From positions 93,545 through 157,544 of the forward strand of contig NZ_NSKB01000010.1 in the NCBI RefSeq assembly GCF_002286975.1: DNA of 64,000 nucleotides. The letters run 5' to 3'. The notes beneath the pieces were generated by a model, which worked only from the letters and a program-made list of their open reading frames with translations, was not told where the DNA came from and ran no database searches. How positions within the stretch are numbered: the first letter of the stretch is position 1; every line of letters begins with the position of its first letter. The position numbers and the translations under genes were made by a program. Source of the stretch: Halomonas salipaludis. Lineage in GTDB: Bacteria > Pseudomonadota > Gammaproteobacteria > Pseudomonadales > Halomonadaceae. Positions 1 through 8,729 of this stretch are shown piece after piece.

Positions 1-551
1 GAATCGTCCTTTAACGTTATCACTAGCATGAATGCCAGAGAAGCGGCGCCCAGATAGAGCCATAGACTCGGTGGTGTCAGGGTTGGCGTATGCAGCACGA
101 ATAGACTGGTGAGCGCCGCGCCCAGGCCGAATCCTAGCGCGGTACTGGCCGTTACCCAGTTGGCGGGCCTGCGGGTGTCCTCACCGGCAAAGAAGCCACA
201 CATGTACGCTGGGGCGACTGCCGACGTGAGTGCCGTACCGATCCCCATCAGAAAGCGGGCAAAGCCTAGGGTCACCAGGCCGGGCAGCAGGAGCGTCAAG
301 GTCGTGGCGGCCAGGCACAGCAGCAGCGCCGTCACGATCAACGGCTTGCGCCCCACCCTGTCGGCAAGCCCATTGAGCCCCAGCAGCACCGGCAAGATGC
401 CAAGCACATAGCAGGCAAACGCAACGCTTGTGGCACCCACTCCGGCACCGCTTCGCGCAGCCAAGGCATCGTATAGCGGCGCTTGCAGGTTCACCGCCGT
501 GGTGATCATGCACAGGGCAAAGGCAAAACGGAGGGCACTGGTTCGAGGCAT
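1..551 (-). CDS. MFS transporter, N-terminal part (runs off window)
   Basis: The first 183 residues of a major facilitator superfamily transporter, reading out of the window at base 1. Hydrophobic helices alternate with short loops, and the loop between helices 2 and 3 carries the MFS motif A (GLADRVGRKP, about residues 61-70). The start at 551 is preferred over the in-frame ATG at 590 because a GGGAG-like ribosome site lies just upstream of 551. It is divergent from the MocR-type regulator at 706, which suggests that regulator controls it. The substrate cannot be told; regulator-exporter pairs of this kind often handle drugs or amino acids (inference). Confidence 0.8.
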   Translation of the reverse strand, partial: MPRTSALRFAFALCMITTAVNLQAPLYDALAARSGAGVGATSVAFACYVLGILPVLLGLNGLADRVGRKPLIVTALLLCLAATTLTLLLPGLVTLGFARFLMGIGTALTSAVAPAYMCGFFAGEDTRRPANWVTASTALGFGLGAALTSLFVLHTPTLTPPSLWLYLGAASLAFMLVITLKDD

Positions 552-705
552 GGCGAGACGCTCCCTGTCGGACGAGATCATCGATGGCATGGCAGCTCAG
601 GCTCGCATCCGCACGAAGTCGCGGTAAGGTACACTTCTCAGCGGTTATCACGGCACTGTTCCCGCGTTTTGCCGAACGGTTGGATGCAACGGAGAGCCCC
701 TATCC

Positions 706-2091
706 ATGAAGCTGCGCCTCGACAGGCACTCGAACACGCCCATCGTCCAGCAGCTGGTGGATGGCATCGGCGGCTGGATCGAGCACCACGCTGCCGGTAG
801 CGGTCAGCGACTGCCTTCCATCAGGCGTCTCGCAGCGGATCACGACATCAGCCGCAATGCAGTGATCGAGGCCTATGATCAGCTGGTGGCGCACGGCGTG
901 ATTCGCGCCCGACCGGGCTCCGGTTTCTATGTTGCCGTGAGCGCAACCCGGGATGCACAGACGCCACCTGTCGGCATGGAGGATGTCACCGATGAGATGT
1001 GGCGACTCTTCCAGGCGGATGAGGGCGAGCTGAAGCTGGGATGCGGTTGGCTACCGAGCCACTGGCGAGAGAACGACGACCTGACCTACGCCGTGCGTCA
1101 GGTGGCTCGCCATAGCGGGCCAAGCCTCTTCGATTACAGCACGCCCCTGGGTGCACCGAGGCTGCGGCAGCTGATTCAGGAGCGGCTGCGACTACTCGAC
1201 ATCAACACCCAGGCCAACCAGATTCTCATGACCGGAGGCGGCAGCCATTCGCTGGATCTCATCGTGCGGCTGTTGCTGTCCCCCGGCGATGTGGTGTTCG
1301 TCGAGGCCCCGGGCTACTACAACCTCTTCGGCCTGCTACACCTGCAGCGGGTCAGGGTGATTGGCGTTCCTCGCCTCTCCGATGGGCCGGACACGCAGCA
1401 CCTCGAGACACTGCTTAGCCGCTACCGGCCCAAGCTGTTCTTCACCAACAGCGTGTTCCAGAACCCCACCGGCACGACCCTGGCGCCCACCGTCGCACAT
1501 CGTGTGCTGCAGCTGGCGCAACGCCATGACGTTCAGATCATCGAAGACGACATCTATGCCGACTTCCAGCATGACCCTACGCCACGGCTCGCGGCCCTGG
1601 ATGGCTTGGAGCGGGTAATTTACCTGGGCAGTTTCTCCAAGAGCCTGTCCAGCGCATTGCGGGTGGGCTTCATTGCCACCCAGGCTCCGCTGCTGAAGCG
1701 CTTGGTCGATATCAAGATGCTCACCACAATCTCCACCTCGCCTTTTGCCGAGCAGGTGGTTGCCACCATGCTGGAGAACGGCTCTTACCGAAAATTGACG
1801 GAGCGGCTCAGGATAAAGCTCGCCGGGCAGATGGCCGCGACACTAGATCTGGTGAAAAAAGCCGGATGGGAGGTGTTCTATCCCCCTGCCGGCGGCATGT
1901 TCATCTGGGCTCGCCACCCCGCCGTCGAGCGCTCCTCACAGCTCGCGGAGCGGGCCGCTCAGCTCGGCATTCGACTCTCCCCGGGGGATGTGTTCTTTCC
2001 CCACAGAGATGCCTCGCCCTGGCTGCGTCTCAATGTGGCCTATGCCAGCGACCATAGGGCAGCAAGCTTCCTCAACAGCCCAATGGCTTGA
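706..2091 (+). CDS. MocR-type transcriptional regulator (GntR HTH + aminotransferase-like domain)
   Basis: A 461-residue MocR/PdxR-family regulator. Residues 1-75 form a GntR-type winged helix (LPSIRRLAADHDISRNAVIEAY is the recognition region) and the remainder is a fold-type I aminotransferase domain. The PLP-binding lysine is K312 in SFSKSLSS, and the NPTG motif is present (QNPTGTT). Such proteins bind PLP-linked effectors and usually regulate the adjacent divergent gene, here the MFS transporter. Length is normal for the family. Effector unknown. Confidence 0.88.
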   Translation: MKLRLDRHSNTPIVQQLVDGIGGWIEHHAAGSGQRLPSIRRLAADHDISRNAVIEAYDQLVAHGVIRARPGSGFYVAVSATRDAQTPPVGMEDVTDEMWRLFQADEGELKLGCGWLPSHWRENDDLTYAVRQVARHSGPSLFDYSTPLGAPRLRQLIQERLRLLDINTQANQILMTGGGSHSLDLIVRLLLSPGDVVFVEAPGYYNLFGLLHLQRVRVIGVPRLSDGPDTQHLETLLSRYRPKLFFTNSVFQNPTGTTLAPTVAHRVLQLAQRHDVQIIEDDIYADFQHDPTPRLAALDGLERVIYLGSFSKSLSSALRVGFIATQAPLLKRLVDIKMLTTISTSPFAEQVVATMLENGSYRKLTERLRIKLAGQMAATLDLVKKAGWEVFYPPAGGMFIWARHPAVERSSQLAERAAQLGIRLSPGDVFFPHRDASPWLRLNVAYASDHRAASFLNSPMA

Positions 2092-2258
2092 TGCCCCCCA
2101 TGGCATCGGTTCGACGTGCCGTCCTTTCAACAGGTGCCACCTCAAAGCCGTTCGAGCAGTTCGGCCCGATAGGCTTCATGCAGCAGTGCGAGAAAGGCCG
2201 TACTCGAGCCGTGGGCCTTGCCGAGCCGGCCATGATAGAGAGCGAGCTCAGCCAGCGG

Positions 2259-3248
2259 CTATTTTCTCTCCGCCACTGCCCGGGCAGCAAATATCCAGGT
2301 TGGCAACCGAGCACGGCTCAACCAGGGCAGCCTGGCCAGCAGGGCAATCGTCACCAGTGCAAAGCCAAGCCGTGCCCACAGCAGGCCGGAGAGATCGGCA
2401 CCCATCAGCATGATCAGCAGCGTGTCCTCGATGAGGCTATGGCATAGCCCGAGGAAACAGAGCGTGAGGACGATATCCCGCGGGGTCAGCCGGCCCGACT
2501 GCGCCTCTCGCAGCAGCAGGCCGGCACCGAAGCTCAGCCCCAGCGTAATGCCGATCACGGTGATGTTGGCCGCCGCCGGGCCGATCCCCAGCAGCCGCAA
2601 TAGAGGGAAGAGCAGCTTGTGAATCAGCCGCTCGATGCCCAGCCGCCGCAGCAGCCTCAGCAATATCATCAGCGCCAGAATCACTACGAAAATGGTAATC
2701 AGCATCGTGGCCTGGTCTTGCAGCCAGGTGATAAGCGAGGCGTCCCGTGGCGTCGGCTGCCACACCACGTGGTTGGCATGCTGGAGCCACCCCCCAAGGG
2801 AATAGCTCAGGTGCAGCAGCCAGCCCAGCAGCCAGGCCCCTCCCACGCGGAGCAGCAACGTCAACCACCAGGGCACGCCGGCCATGCGCGCCACTGCCCC
2901 TTCTATCGGCAACGAGTGCCCCACGGCCATTAGTGTACCGAGCACGGTTACCTGCGCCACGGTAAGGGACGTATCCCGGGTCACCTCGAAGAAGATTACC
3001 AGCCCGGTGTAGATGTTGGTCAGCAGCGAGGCTGCCCACACCAGGCTCAGCGGCTCGGGCAAGCCCAGCGGTGACATCAGCGGCGAGAGCCAGTAGCCGA
3101 GCTGCTCGGTCATGCCCAGCATCTCTAGCGCTTTCACGATGAGCAGGGCGGGTACCATCACCTTGAGCAGGGTAAGGTAGACCGTCCAGGCCTCGCGAAG
3201 CAGCTGCCCCATAGTGCTGAGCAGGCGGACGGAAATTCGTTGTGTCAT
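2259..3248 (-). CDS. Gate / nucleoside-recognition domain membrane protein
   Basis: A 329-residue polytopic membrane protein of the nucleoside-recognition (Gate) domain family. It shows two similar halves, each with a His in a helix-turn segment (GHSLPIEGAVARMAG and LCHSLIEDTLLIML), typical of the internal duplication in this family. The longer upstream reading frame is rejected: the segment before MTQRIS is arginine-rich and lacks membrane character, and 3248 is the sensible start. The transported substrate is unknown; the family name comes from weak similarity to nucleoside transporters. Divergent from an Lrp-type regulator 126 bases away, which probably controls it. Confidence 0.75.
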   Translation of the reverse strand: MTQRISVRLLSTMGQLLREAWTVYLTLLKVMVPALLIVKALEMLGMTEQLGYWLSPLMSPLGLPEPLSLVWAASLLTNIYTGLVIFFEVTRDTSLTVAQVTVLGTLMAVGHSLPIEGAVARMAGVPWWLTLLLRVGGAWLLGWLLHLSYSLGGWLQHANHVVWQPTPRDASLITWLQDQATMLITIFVVILALMILLRLLRRLGIERLIHKLLFPLLRLLGIGPAAANITVIGITLGLSFGAGLLLREAQSGRLTPRDIVLTLCFLGLCHSLIEDTLLIMLMGADLSGLLWARLGFALVTIALLARLPWLSRARLPTWIFAARAVAERK

Positions 3249-3373
3249 ATGAGCCGTTCCATCAGATATGTCAGCCACTGACTCTACCCATGGCCTGAAG
3301 AATGCGATGGCGTTATTGGCTCGAAACGGGAAGAATGTTGCCTTTTGAGGATCGTGAAGGAAATTACCTGCAC

Positions 3374-3832
3374 ATGGACAAACTCGACCTGAGGATTCTC
3401 GATCAGCTGCAACGCGATACCAGCCTGACCAACCAGGCACTGGCAGAACAGGTCGGGCTTTCCCCCTCGGCGTGCCTGAAGCGCGTTCGACGCCTGAGGG
3501 AGCGCGGCATCGTTCAGCGCGAAGTGGCGATACTGGCGCCCGACGCTCTTGGTGCCAATTTGCATATGCTGGTGGAAGTCACCATGGCTCGCGACAACAA
3601 GACACTGTATGGCCAATTCATCAAGCAGGTGGAGGCGGCACCCGAGGTAACCCAGTGCTATCAGGTCACTGGCGAGGTGGACTTCGTGCTGGTCGTCAGC
3701 GTGCCCAATATGGAAAGCTATGACCGCTTCTGCGACCGCGTACTCGATGCCAGCGATAACGTGCACAAGTTCCGTACGCTGATTTCACGCAAGCGCACCA
3801 AGTTCGAGACTCGCCTGCCGCTGGATATTTAA
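3374..3832 (+). CDS. Lrp/AsnC family transcriptional regulator
   Basis: A 152-residue Lrp/AsnC regulator: N-terminal HTH (residues 3-55, LDLRILDQLQRDTSLTNQAL then LSPSACLKRVRRL) and a C-terminal RAM effector-binding domain (about 65-145). The start at MDKLDL (3374) matches the usual family N-terminus and has a GAAGGA-type site upstream; the 24 in-frame residues before it are not family-like. Lrp-type proteins sense amino acids or related metabolites. Its divergent neighbour is the Gate-domain membrane protein, the likely target. Confidence 0.88.
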   Translation: MDKLDLRILDQLQRDTSLTNQALAEQVGLSPSACLKRVRRLRERGIVQREVAILAPDALGANLHMLVEVTMARDNKTLYGQFIKQVEAAPEVTQCYQVTGEVDFVLVVSVPNMESYDRFCDRVLDASDNVHKFRTLISRKRTKFETRLPLDI

Positions 3833-3898
3833 TTTCTCCCTTCGAATAGCGCCGCTTCCACGGGCGTCCCCTCCTCTGCTATCGGCCGCCACGTTACT

Positions 3899-4660
3899 TC
3901 ATCGCGCCCTCATCGCCGGCAGGCCAACGCCGGTCGACTGGAAGCCGCCATCAGCGGCCACCACCTGGCCGGTCACGTAAGCCGCCTTAGCGGAACACAG
4001 GAAGACGATCACTTCGGCGATCTCGCGCTCCGAACCGTAGCGGTTGAGCGGAATGGCGTCGTGGTAAGCGGCGCGGATGTCGGCGGTGTGCACGGCCAGG
4101 GCCAGCTTGGTATTCACCGGACCGGGGGCCACGCAATTGGCGCGAATGCCGTGCTCACCAAGCTCGGCGGCCTGCTGCTGGGTCAGATGGATGACGGCTG
4201 CCTTGGAGGTACCGTAGGCCACCCGCAGGGTGCTGGCGCGCAACCCGGAGATGGAAGCGATGTTGACGATCGCCCCGCAGGCGACTTTCAGTAACGGTAG
4301 CAATGCCTGGGAGGTGAGGAAGACGCCATCGAGATTGGTGGCCATGACCTCTCGCCAGGTGGCGTAGTCGGTGTCTTCCAGAGGCCGGAAATCGGCGACG
4401 CCGGCGTTGTTGACCAGGGCGTCTACACGGCCGTGGCGGCGCGTCAGCTCCCGGGCCAGCTCGGCCACCTGATCGGGCTCGGAGACGTCGCATACCAGCG
4501 GCTCGGTGCCGGTCAGCGTAGCGGCGGCCTTCTCTAGCTCGGGAGCGTCGCGGTCGACCATCACTACCGTGAAGCCCTGCTCGATAAAGAGTCGTGTGGT
4601 CGCCAGGCCGATGCCACGGGCGGCACCGGTCACCACGGCGATAGGGGGAGAAGTTGTCAT
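3899..4660 (-). CDS. SDR family oxidoreductase
   Basis: A 253-residue classical short-chain dehydrogenase/reductase. It has the NAD(P) motif TGAARGIG (11-18), NNAG (84-87), catalytic Ser near 136-138 and YxxxK (Y149, K153). The Asp at the end of beta-2 (VMVDRD) suggests NAD(H) preference. It is the last gene of a minus-strand run with the TRAP transporter genes, 22 bases after dctM, so it probably oxidises or reduces the imported substrate or an early intermediate. Substrate not deducible. Confidence 0.87.
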   Translation of the reverse strand: MTTSPPIAVVTGAARGIGLATTRLFIEQGFTVVMVDRDAPELEKAAATLTGTEPLVCDVSEPDQVAELARELTRRHGRVDALVNNAGVADFRPLEDTDYATWREVMATNLDGVFLTSQALLPLLKVACGAIVNIASISGLRASTLRVAYGTSKAAVIHLTQQQAAELGEHGIRANCVAPGPVNTKLALAVHTADIRAAYHDAIPLNRYGSEREIAEVIVFLCSAKAAYVTGQVVAADGGFQSTGVGLPAMRAR

Positions 4661-4682
4661 TATCGGCTCCTTGCCGGTTGAA

Positions 4683-6035
4683 TCAGTTCAGCGCGTTCAC
4701 CAGCATCAGCGACAGCGCGGGGAAGGCGGCGATGATCGCCAGGCCTATCAGGCAGATCAGCATGAACGGCAGGGCGCCCTTGGCCACCTGCTCAATGGAG
4801 AGCTGGGTCACGTTGGCTGCCACGTAGAGGTTGATCCCCACCGGCGGAGTGATAAGCCCGATGGAGAGGTTGACCATCAGCAGCACCCCAAACCACACCG
4901 GATCCCAGCCCATCTGGTGAACCACCGGCAGGAAAATCGGCAGCGAAATGAACATCACGGTGACGGCGTCCATGAACATGCCTACCAACAACAGGATCAG
5001 CATGATCACCAGCAGGATCACCCATTCGTTGTCGCTCAGGCCGAGCAGCAAGCCTGAGTAGGTGCCCACCAGGTCATCCACGGTGACCACCCAGCCGAAC
5101 AAGCTGGCGTAGGCTACCACCAGCATCACCACCGCCGAGGACGCCGCAGCATCACCGAGCGCCTCGTAGAGCTTGGGCACGCTCAGGGTGCGATAGGCCA
5201 GGGCTCCGACACAGAGGGCGTAGACGGTGGCCACCAGCGCCGCCTCGGTGGGCGTGAAGACGCCGGAGTAGATGCCCCCCAGGATAACCACCGGCGTCAT
5301 CAGGCCCCAGAAGGACTCGCGGAAGGTCAGCCATAACCGCCGACGGTAGGGGAATTCGTGATAGGGCATCAGACCCATGGCTCTCAAGCTGGGTGAATCC
5401 TTCAGGCTCGACGCTCCCGTTGGGTGGCGGGAGACGCGCCCCAGCGGCAAGGTCACCATCATGATCAAGCCCATCAGGGTGCCGGGCAGGATGGCGGCGA
5501 GAAACAGTTTGGAGATGGAGGTTTCGGCGATCACCCCGTAGATCACCAGGCCGATGGAGGGTGGGATCACAATGGACAGCGCCGCCCCGGTACAGACCAG
5601 ACCAGCCGCATAGGCACGGCGATAGCCGTCCTCCTCCATGCCCTTGATGATCATCGGTCCGATCGCTGCCACCGAGGCGGGCCCCGATCCGCTGACCGCC
5701 CCCCAGAACAGACAGACTACGGTACCGACCACCCCCATGCCGCCTGGGAGGCCACCGACCAGTACGCGGAAGAAGCGGATCATGCGTTCGGCGATACCCA
5801 GCGAGCCCATCAGGGTACCCGCCAGGATGAAGAAAGGGATCGCCAGCAACGAAAACTTGGTGATGCCGGTGGCGATCAGGTCTCCGGCTATGTCCAGGCC
5901 GAAGCCCATGTGCCACATGGCATAAACCGCGGAGAGACCCAGCGCGAAGGCTATCGGCACACGCAGCAGCATCAACAGGAAGAACACCAGGACCATCCGG
6001 GTACCGGCGGGGAGATCGGCGATGAGCTCAAACAT
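4683..6035 (-). CDS. dctM: TRAP transporter large permease (DctM)
   Basis: A 450-residue membrane protein of the DctM family, the ion-coupled large subunit of TRAP transporters. It has about 12 hydrophobic helices, with characteristic segments such as GSGPASVAAIGPMIIKGM and TPPVGINLYVAAN. Start at 6035 (MFELIADLP) overlaps the end of the small-permease gene by 8 bases, which supports translational coupling. It works with DctQ and the periplasmic binding protein DctP encoded upstream. Substrates of TRAP systems are usually organic acids; this one is not identified. Confidence 0.92.
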   Translation of the reverse strand: MFELIADLPAGTRMVLVFFLLMLLRVPIAFALGLSAVYAMWHMGFGLDIAGDLIATGITKFSLLAIPFFILAGTLMGSLGIAERMIRFFRVLVGGLPGGMGVVGTVVCLFWGAVSGSGPASVAAIGPMIIKGMEEDGYRRAYAAGLVCTGAALSIVIPPSIGLVIYGVIAETSISKLFLAAILPGTLMGLIMMVTLPLGRVSRHPTGASSLKDSPSLRAMGLMPYHEFPYRRRLWLTFRESFWGLMTPVVILGGIYSGVFTPTEAALVATVYALCVGALAYRTLSVPKLYEALGDAAASSAVVMLVVAYASLFGWVVTVDDLVGTYSGLLLGLSDNEWVILLVIMLILLLVGMFMDAVTVMFISLPIFLPVVHQMGWDPVWFGVLLMVNLSIGLITPPVGINLYVAANVTQLSIEQVAKGALPFMLICLIGLAIIAAFPALSLMLVNALN

Positions 6036-6519
6036 CGGGAATGCTCCGATCCACGGCACGCCCCTTGCGCGCCTCTTCCACCAGACGCTGCAGGTAGCGG
6101 ATGATGATCAGCGCGAAGCCGAACGGCACGGCAACTTGATAATACCAGGCCGGCAAACCGAGCCCGTAGGAGCGCATACCAGAGTTCAGCTGATTCATCA
6201 GCACTTCCAAGGAGAAGTAGGCTGACAACGCCAGCAGGAGGATAGACAGCGCCCCGGAGATCACGAACACCACCCAGCGCAGGGCCACCGGCAGGGCGTC
6301 GTAGAGGATGGTGACCGCCAGATGCTCCCCCCGACGGGCGGCGATGGCAGCGCCGAAGACGGTCAGGATCAGGAAACCGTTGGTCAGCAGCTCCTCGGTG
6401 GCCGCCAGGGAGTAATTGGTGCCATAGCGCACCACCACGTTGGCAAAGCCCAGCAGAGTCATGCTGAGGAAGAGCGCCGCACAGACGATCTTCTCGGCTT
6501 CTCGTAACAGGAATCTCAT
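6028..6519 (-). CDS. dctQ: TRAP transporter small permease (DctQ)
   Basis: A 163-residue four-helix membrane protein of the DctQ family, preceding and overlapping dctM. The start MRFLLREAEK (6519) is chosen because the residues upstream of it are proline- and glycine-rich and not family-like. It lies 81 bases downstream of dctP in the same direction, so dctP-dctQ-dctM form a single transcription unit in the standard order. DctQ scaffolds the large permease in the inner membrane. Confidence 0.9.
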   Translation of the reverse strand: MRFLLREAEKIVCAALFLSMTLLGFANVVVRYGTNYSLAATEELLTNGFLILTVFGAAIAARRGEHLAVTILYDALPVALRWVVFVISGALSILLLALSAYFSLEVLMNQLNSGMRSYGLGLPAWYYQVAVPFGFALIIIRYLQRLVEEARKGRAVDRSIPDV

Positions 6520-6600
6520 GTCAGGCCCAGTCTTGGCAGGAACCGAAAGGTCCGGGCCGAGACCCCAGGGAGGCACGGCCCGGAATGCGGTAGCGGGCTG

Positions 6601-7608
6601 TCAGTCGCCGCTGGCGTCGATCGCCTCCTGGAAGGCAGCGACGATCTCCGGTCCCACCCTCTCGGCCCACTCGGCAAAGGCCGGCTGGGTCGCTTCCCGG
6701 AAGGCAGCAATCTCCTCTTCTGAGAGCTCGGTGATCTCCATACCCTGCTCGCGCAGGAAGTCGAGACCCTCGGCGGTACTCTCGCGGGTGATATCCACCT
6801 GGTAGACCATGGCCTCCTCGGCCGCCTGGCGAATTGCCGACTGGGTGTCAGCGTCGTAGCCGTTCCACTTCTCCCTGGAGATGCCCAGGAAGATGGGATC
6901 GTAAGAGTAGTGCCAGGCCGTCAGATAGTCCTGTACCTCGTAGATCTGCTGGGGAATGATCACGGCGCCGACCGGATTCTCCTGGGCGTCCACCACACCC
7001 TGCTGCAGGGCCGTCATGGTCTCGGTCCACTGCATCTGCTGAGGGTTGGCGCCCAGGGAGTTCATCACATCGACGTACATGGGACCCGCCACGCGCACGT
7101 TCAGGCCCCGCATATCCTCGGGGGTTCGGATCGGACGCACGCTGTTGGTGAGCTCGCGGAAACCATTCTCGCCCCAAGCCAGCACCACGATCCCCCTCTC
7201 CTCCAATATCTCCTCAAGCAGTTCGACCGGTTTGCCCCGGGTCGTGGCATCGACCTGGTCGTATGTGGCGTAGAGGTACGGCAGGGAGAAGACCGCCATC
7301 TCCGGTACCAGTGGGGTCACGTTGATGGCGGAGGTGACCAGCAGGTCCAGAGCGCCCCGCCCCACCATCTCGGCTTGGCGCATTTGATCGCCACCGGAGA
7401 GCTGGGCGTTGGGGAAGACACGCACGCCGATCTCGCCATCGGTGGCTTCCGACACCAGCTCGGCAAAGCGCTCCGCCCCCTGGTGCCAGGTGGTGGAATC
7501 GCCGGTGTTATGGGACAGGCGTAGCGTCTCGGCGGAGGCGGTACCGGCCGCCATTGCCCCAGCCACGGCAACGGTCAGCACAAGCTTGCAAAAACCCAGG
7601 CTTTTCAT
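6601..7608 (-). CDS. dctP: TRAP transporter substrate-binding protein (DctP)
   Basis: A 335-residue periplasmic solute-binding protein. A Sec signal peptide covers residues 1-26 (cleavage after ASA). The body has the TRAP DctP features: the substrate-carboxylate region GLNVRVAGPMYVDVMNSLGA, and NPVGAVIIPQQIYEVQ. It is the first gene of the dctPQM-SDR unit, divergent from an IclR regulator with a 198-base shared control region holding a palindrome at 7680-7692. An organic acid ligand is likely from the family and from the CoA-ligase/thiolase genes opposite (inference). Confidence 0.92.
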   Translation of the reverse strand: MKSLGFCKLVLTVAVAGAMAAGTASAETLRLSHNTGDSTTWHQGAERFAELVSEATDGEIGVRVFPNAQLSGGDQMRQAEMVGRGALDLLVTSAINVTPLVPEMAVFSLPYLYATYDQVDATTRGKPVELLEEILEERGIVVLAWGENGFRELTNSVRPIRTPEDMRGLNVRVAGPMYVDVMNSLGANPQQMQWTETMTALQQGVVDAQENPVGAVIIPQQIYEVQDYLTAWHYSYDPIFLGISREKWNGYDADTQSAIRQAAEEAMVYQVDITRESTAEGLDFLREQGMEITELSEEEIAAFREATQPAFAEWAERVGPEIVAAFQEAIDASGD

Positions 7609-7679
7609 TGTGTTGTACTCCTTCTGGCGCGCTCGTTCAGTCGAGCCTAATTCTTGTGTCTATATCTGGCTCTTATTGA

Positions 7680-7692
7680 TCCACATCGTGGA
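7680..7692. promoter_or_regulatory. Palindrome 1, probable IclR-family operator
   Basis: TCCACATCGTGGA: five-base arms TCCAC/GTGGA around a 3-base centre. It lies about 72 bases upstream of the dctP start. Its near twin sits at 7799-7811, the pair sharing the form TCCAYATYRTGGA. Position between the divergent transporter and regulator genes fits an operator for the adjacent IclR protein (inference). Confidence 0.55.
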
Positions 7693-7798
7693 CCACTAAT
7701 CATAAATCCAACAAGTCAAACTTGCCAAACCCTTTTGTTAAAGTCAAAGTAAAGCGTAATTACTCATTATAAGCACATGAAGCGCTAGAGACTGATAG

Positions 7799-7811
7799 TC
7801 CATATTATGGA
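7799..7811. promoter_or_regulatory. Palindrome 2, probable IclR operator over its own start codon
   Basis: TCCATATTATGGA, a perfect 6+1+6 palindrome that includes the ATG of the IclR gene (7807). It matches the palindrome at 7680-7692 in TCCA..AT...TGGA. A site here would let the regulator block its own expression (inference). Confidence 0.55.
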
Positions 7812-8622
7812 ACAAGATAAAGTCAAAGGCAGCGGGAAGACATCCGGCGCCCAGAGCGTCGACCGGGCCCTGGCCCTGCTGAGTCTCCTGGGCCGCCACT
7901 CGGGGGAGGGGCTGTCACTCTCCGAGCTGACGGCGCTGAGCGGGCTCAACAAGCCAACTGTCAGGCGACTGTTGCTGGCCCTGATCAACGGCGGGATGGT
8001 CGATCAGTGCAACCCCACTCATCGCTACCAGCTGGGGCCCGAGGCTTACCTTCTCGGGCTGCGCGCCTCAGAACACCACGGCCTGGTCAGGACCGCCACC
8101 CGCAACGTCGCTCGCCTGGCCAAGGCTACCGAGGACGCCGCCTGCCTCTCTGTCCGGCGTGGACTCTATTCGCTCTGCCTGCACCGGGAGGATGGCCCCT
8201 ACCCGATCCGCACCTATGCCCTGGTGCCGGGGGCCTATCACCCGCTGGGTGTAGGCGCCGGCTCGCTGGCCATGCTGGCGGCGCTGCCCGATGACGAGGT
8301 CGAGACCACCCTGGAAGCGAATCATCAGACGCTGGCCGCAGAGTACCCGTCGTTGATGCCCGAGCGGCTCCGGGAGCTGGTCATGGAGACCCGTCAGCAC
8401 GGCTACGCCCTGAACCCGGGCCTCGTCTTTCCCGACTCCTGGGGCCTCGGCATTGCCCTGTACTGGCCCGACGGCACCCTGGTCGGAGCGCTGTCGCTGG
8501 CGGCCATCGAGAGCCGCATGCAGGAACCGCGATGCCGCCAACTACTACCCCTGCTCAAGCAGGAAGCGAAGGACATCGAGGCGCAGATCGCCCGGCAATA
8601 CGCAAAGCACCCTCACGGCTAG
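7807..8622 (+). CDS. IclR family transcriptional regulator
   Basis: A 271-residue IclR-family regulator: winged HTH at about residues 15-85 (SVDRALALLSLLG, LSLSELTALSGLNKPTVRRL) followed by the IclR effector-binding domain to about 265 (PLGVGAGSLAMLAALPDDE, GYALNPGLVFPDSWGLG). No clear ribosome site precedes the ATG, which instead sits within a palindrome. It lies between the divergent TRAP/SDR genes and the thiolase/ligase genes and is the obvious candidate to control both. IclR proteins commonly sense aromatic or organic-acid catabolites. Confidence 0.9.
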   Translation: MEQDKVKGSGKTSGAQSVDRALALLSLLGRHSGEGLSLSELTALSGLNKPTVRRLLLALINGGMVDQCNPTHRYQLGPEAYLLGLRASEHHGLVRTATRNVARLAKATEDAACLSVRRGLYSLCLHREDGPYPIRTYALVPGAYHPLGVGAGSLAMLAALPDDEVETTLEANHQTLAAEYPSLMPERLRELVMETRQHGYALNPGLVFPDSWGLGIALYWPDGTLVGALSLAAIESRMQEPRCRQLLPLLKQEAKDIEAQIARQYAKHPHG

Positions 8623-8729
8623 CACCTCATCGGCAATAGAGGCGCAGCTGGACATATCGAGACAACGAGGGGCACCGGTCAAGCCCCGAATCGGACACGT
8701 GCAGACAACAAGAGTAAGGAGTGACACAC

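Noticed and set aside
2259..3440. Longer 393-residue version of the Gate-domain protein starting at 3440
   Set aside because: The extra 64 residues are not membrane-like and would overlap the Lrp gene on the other strand; 3248 gives a normal N-terminus.
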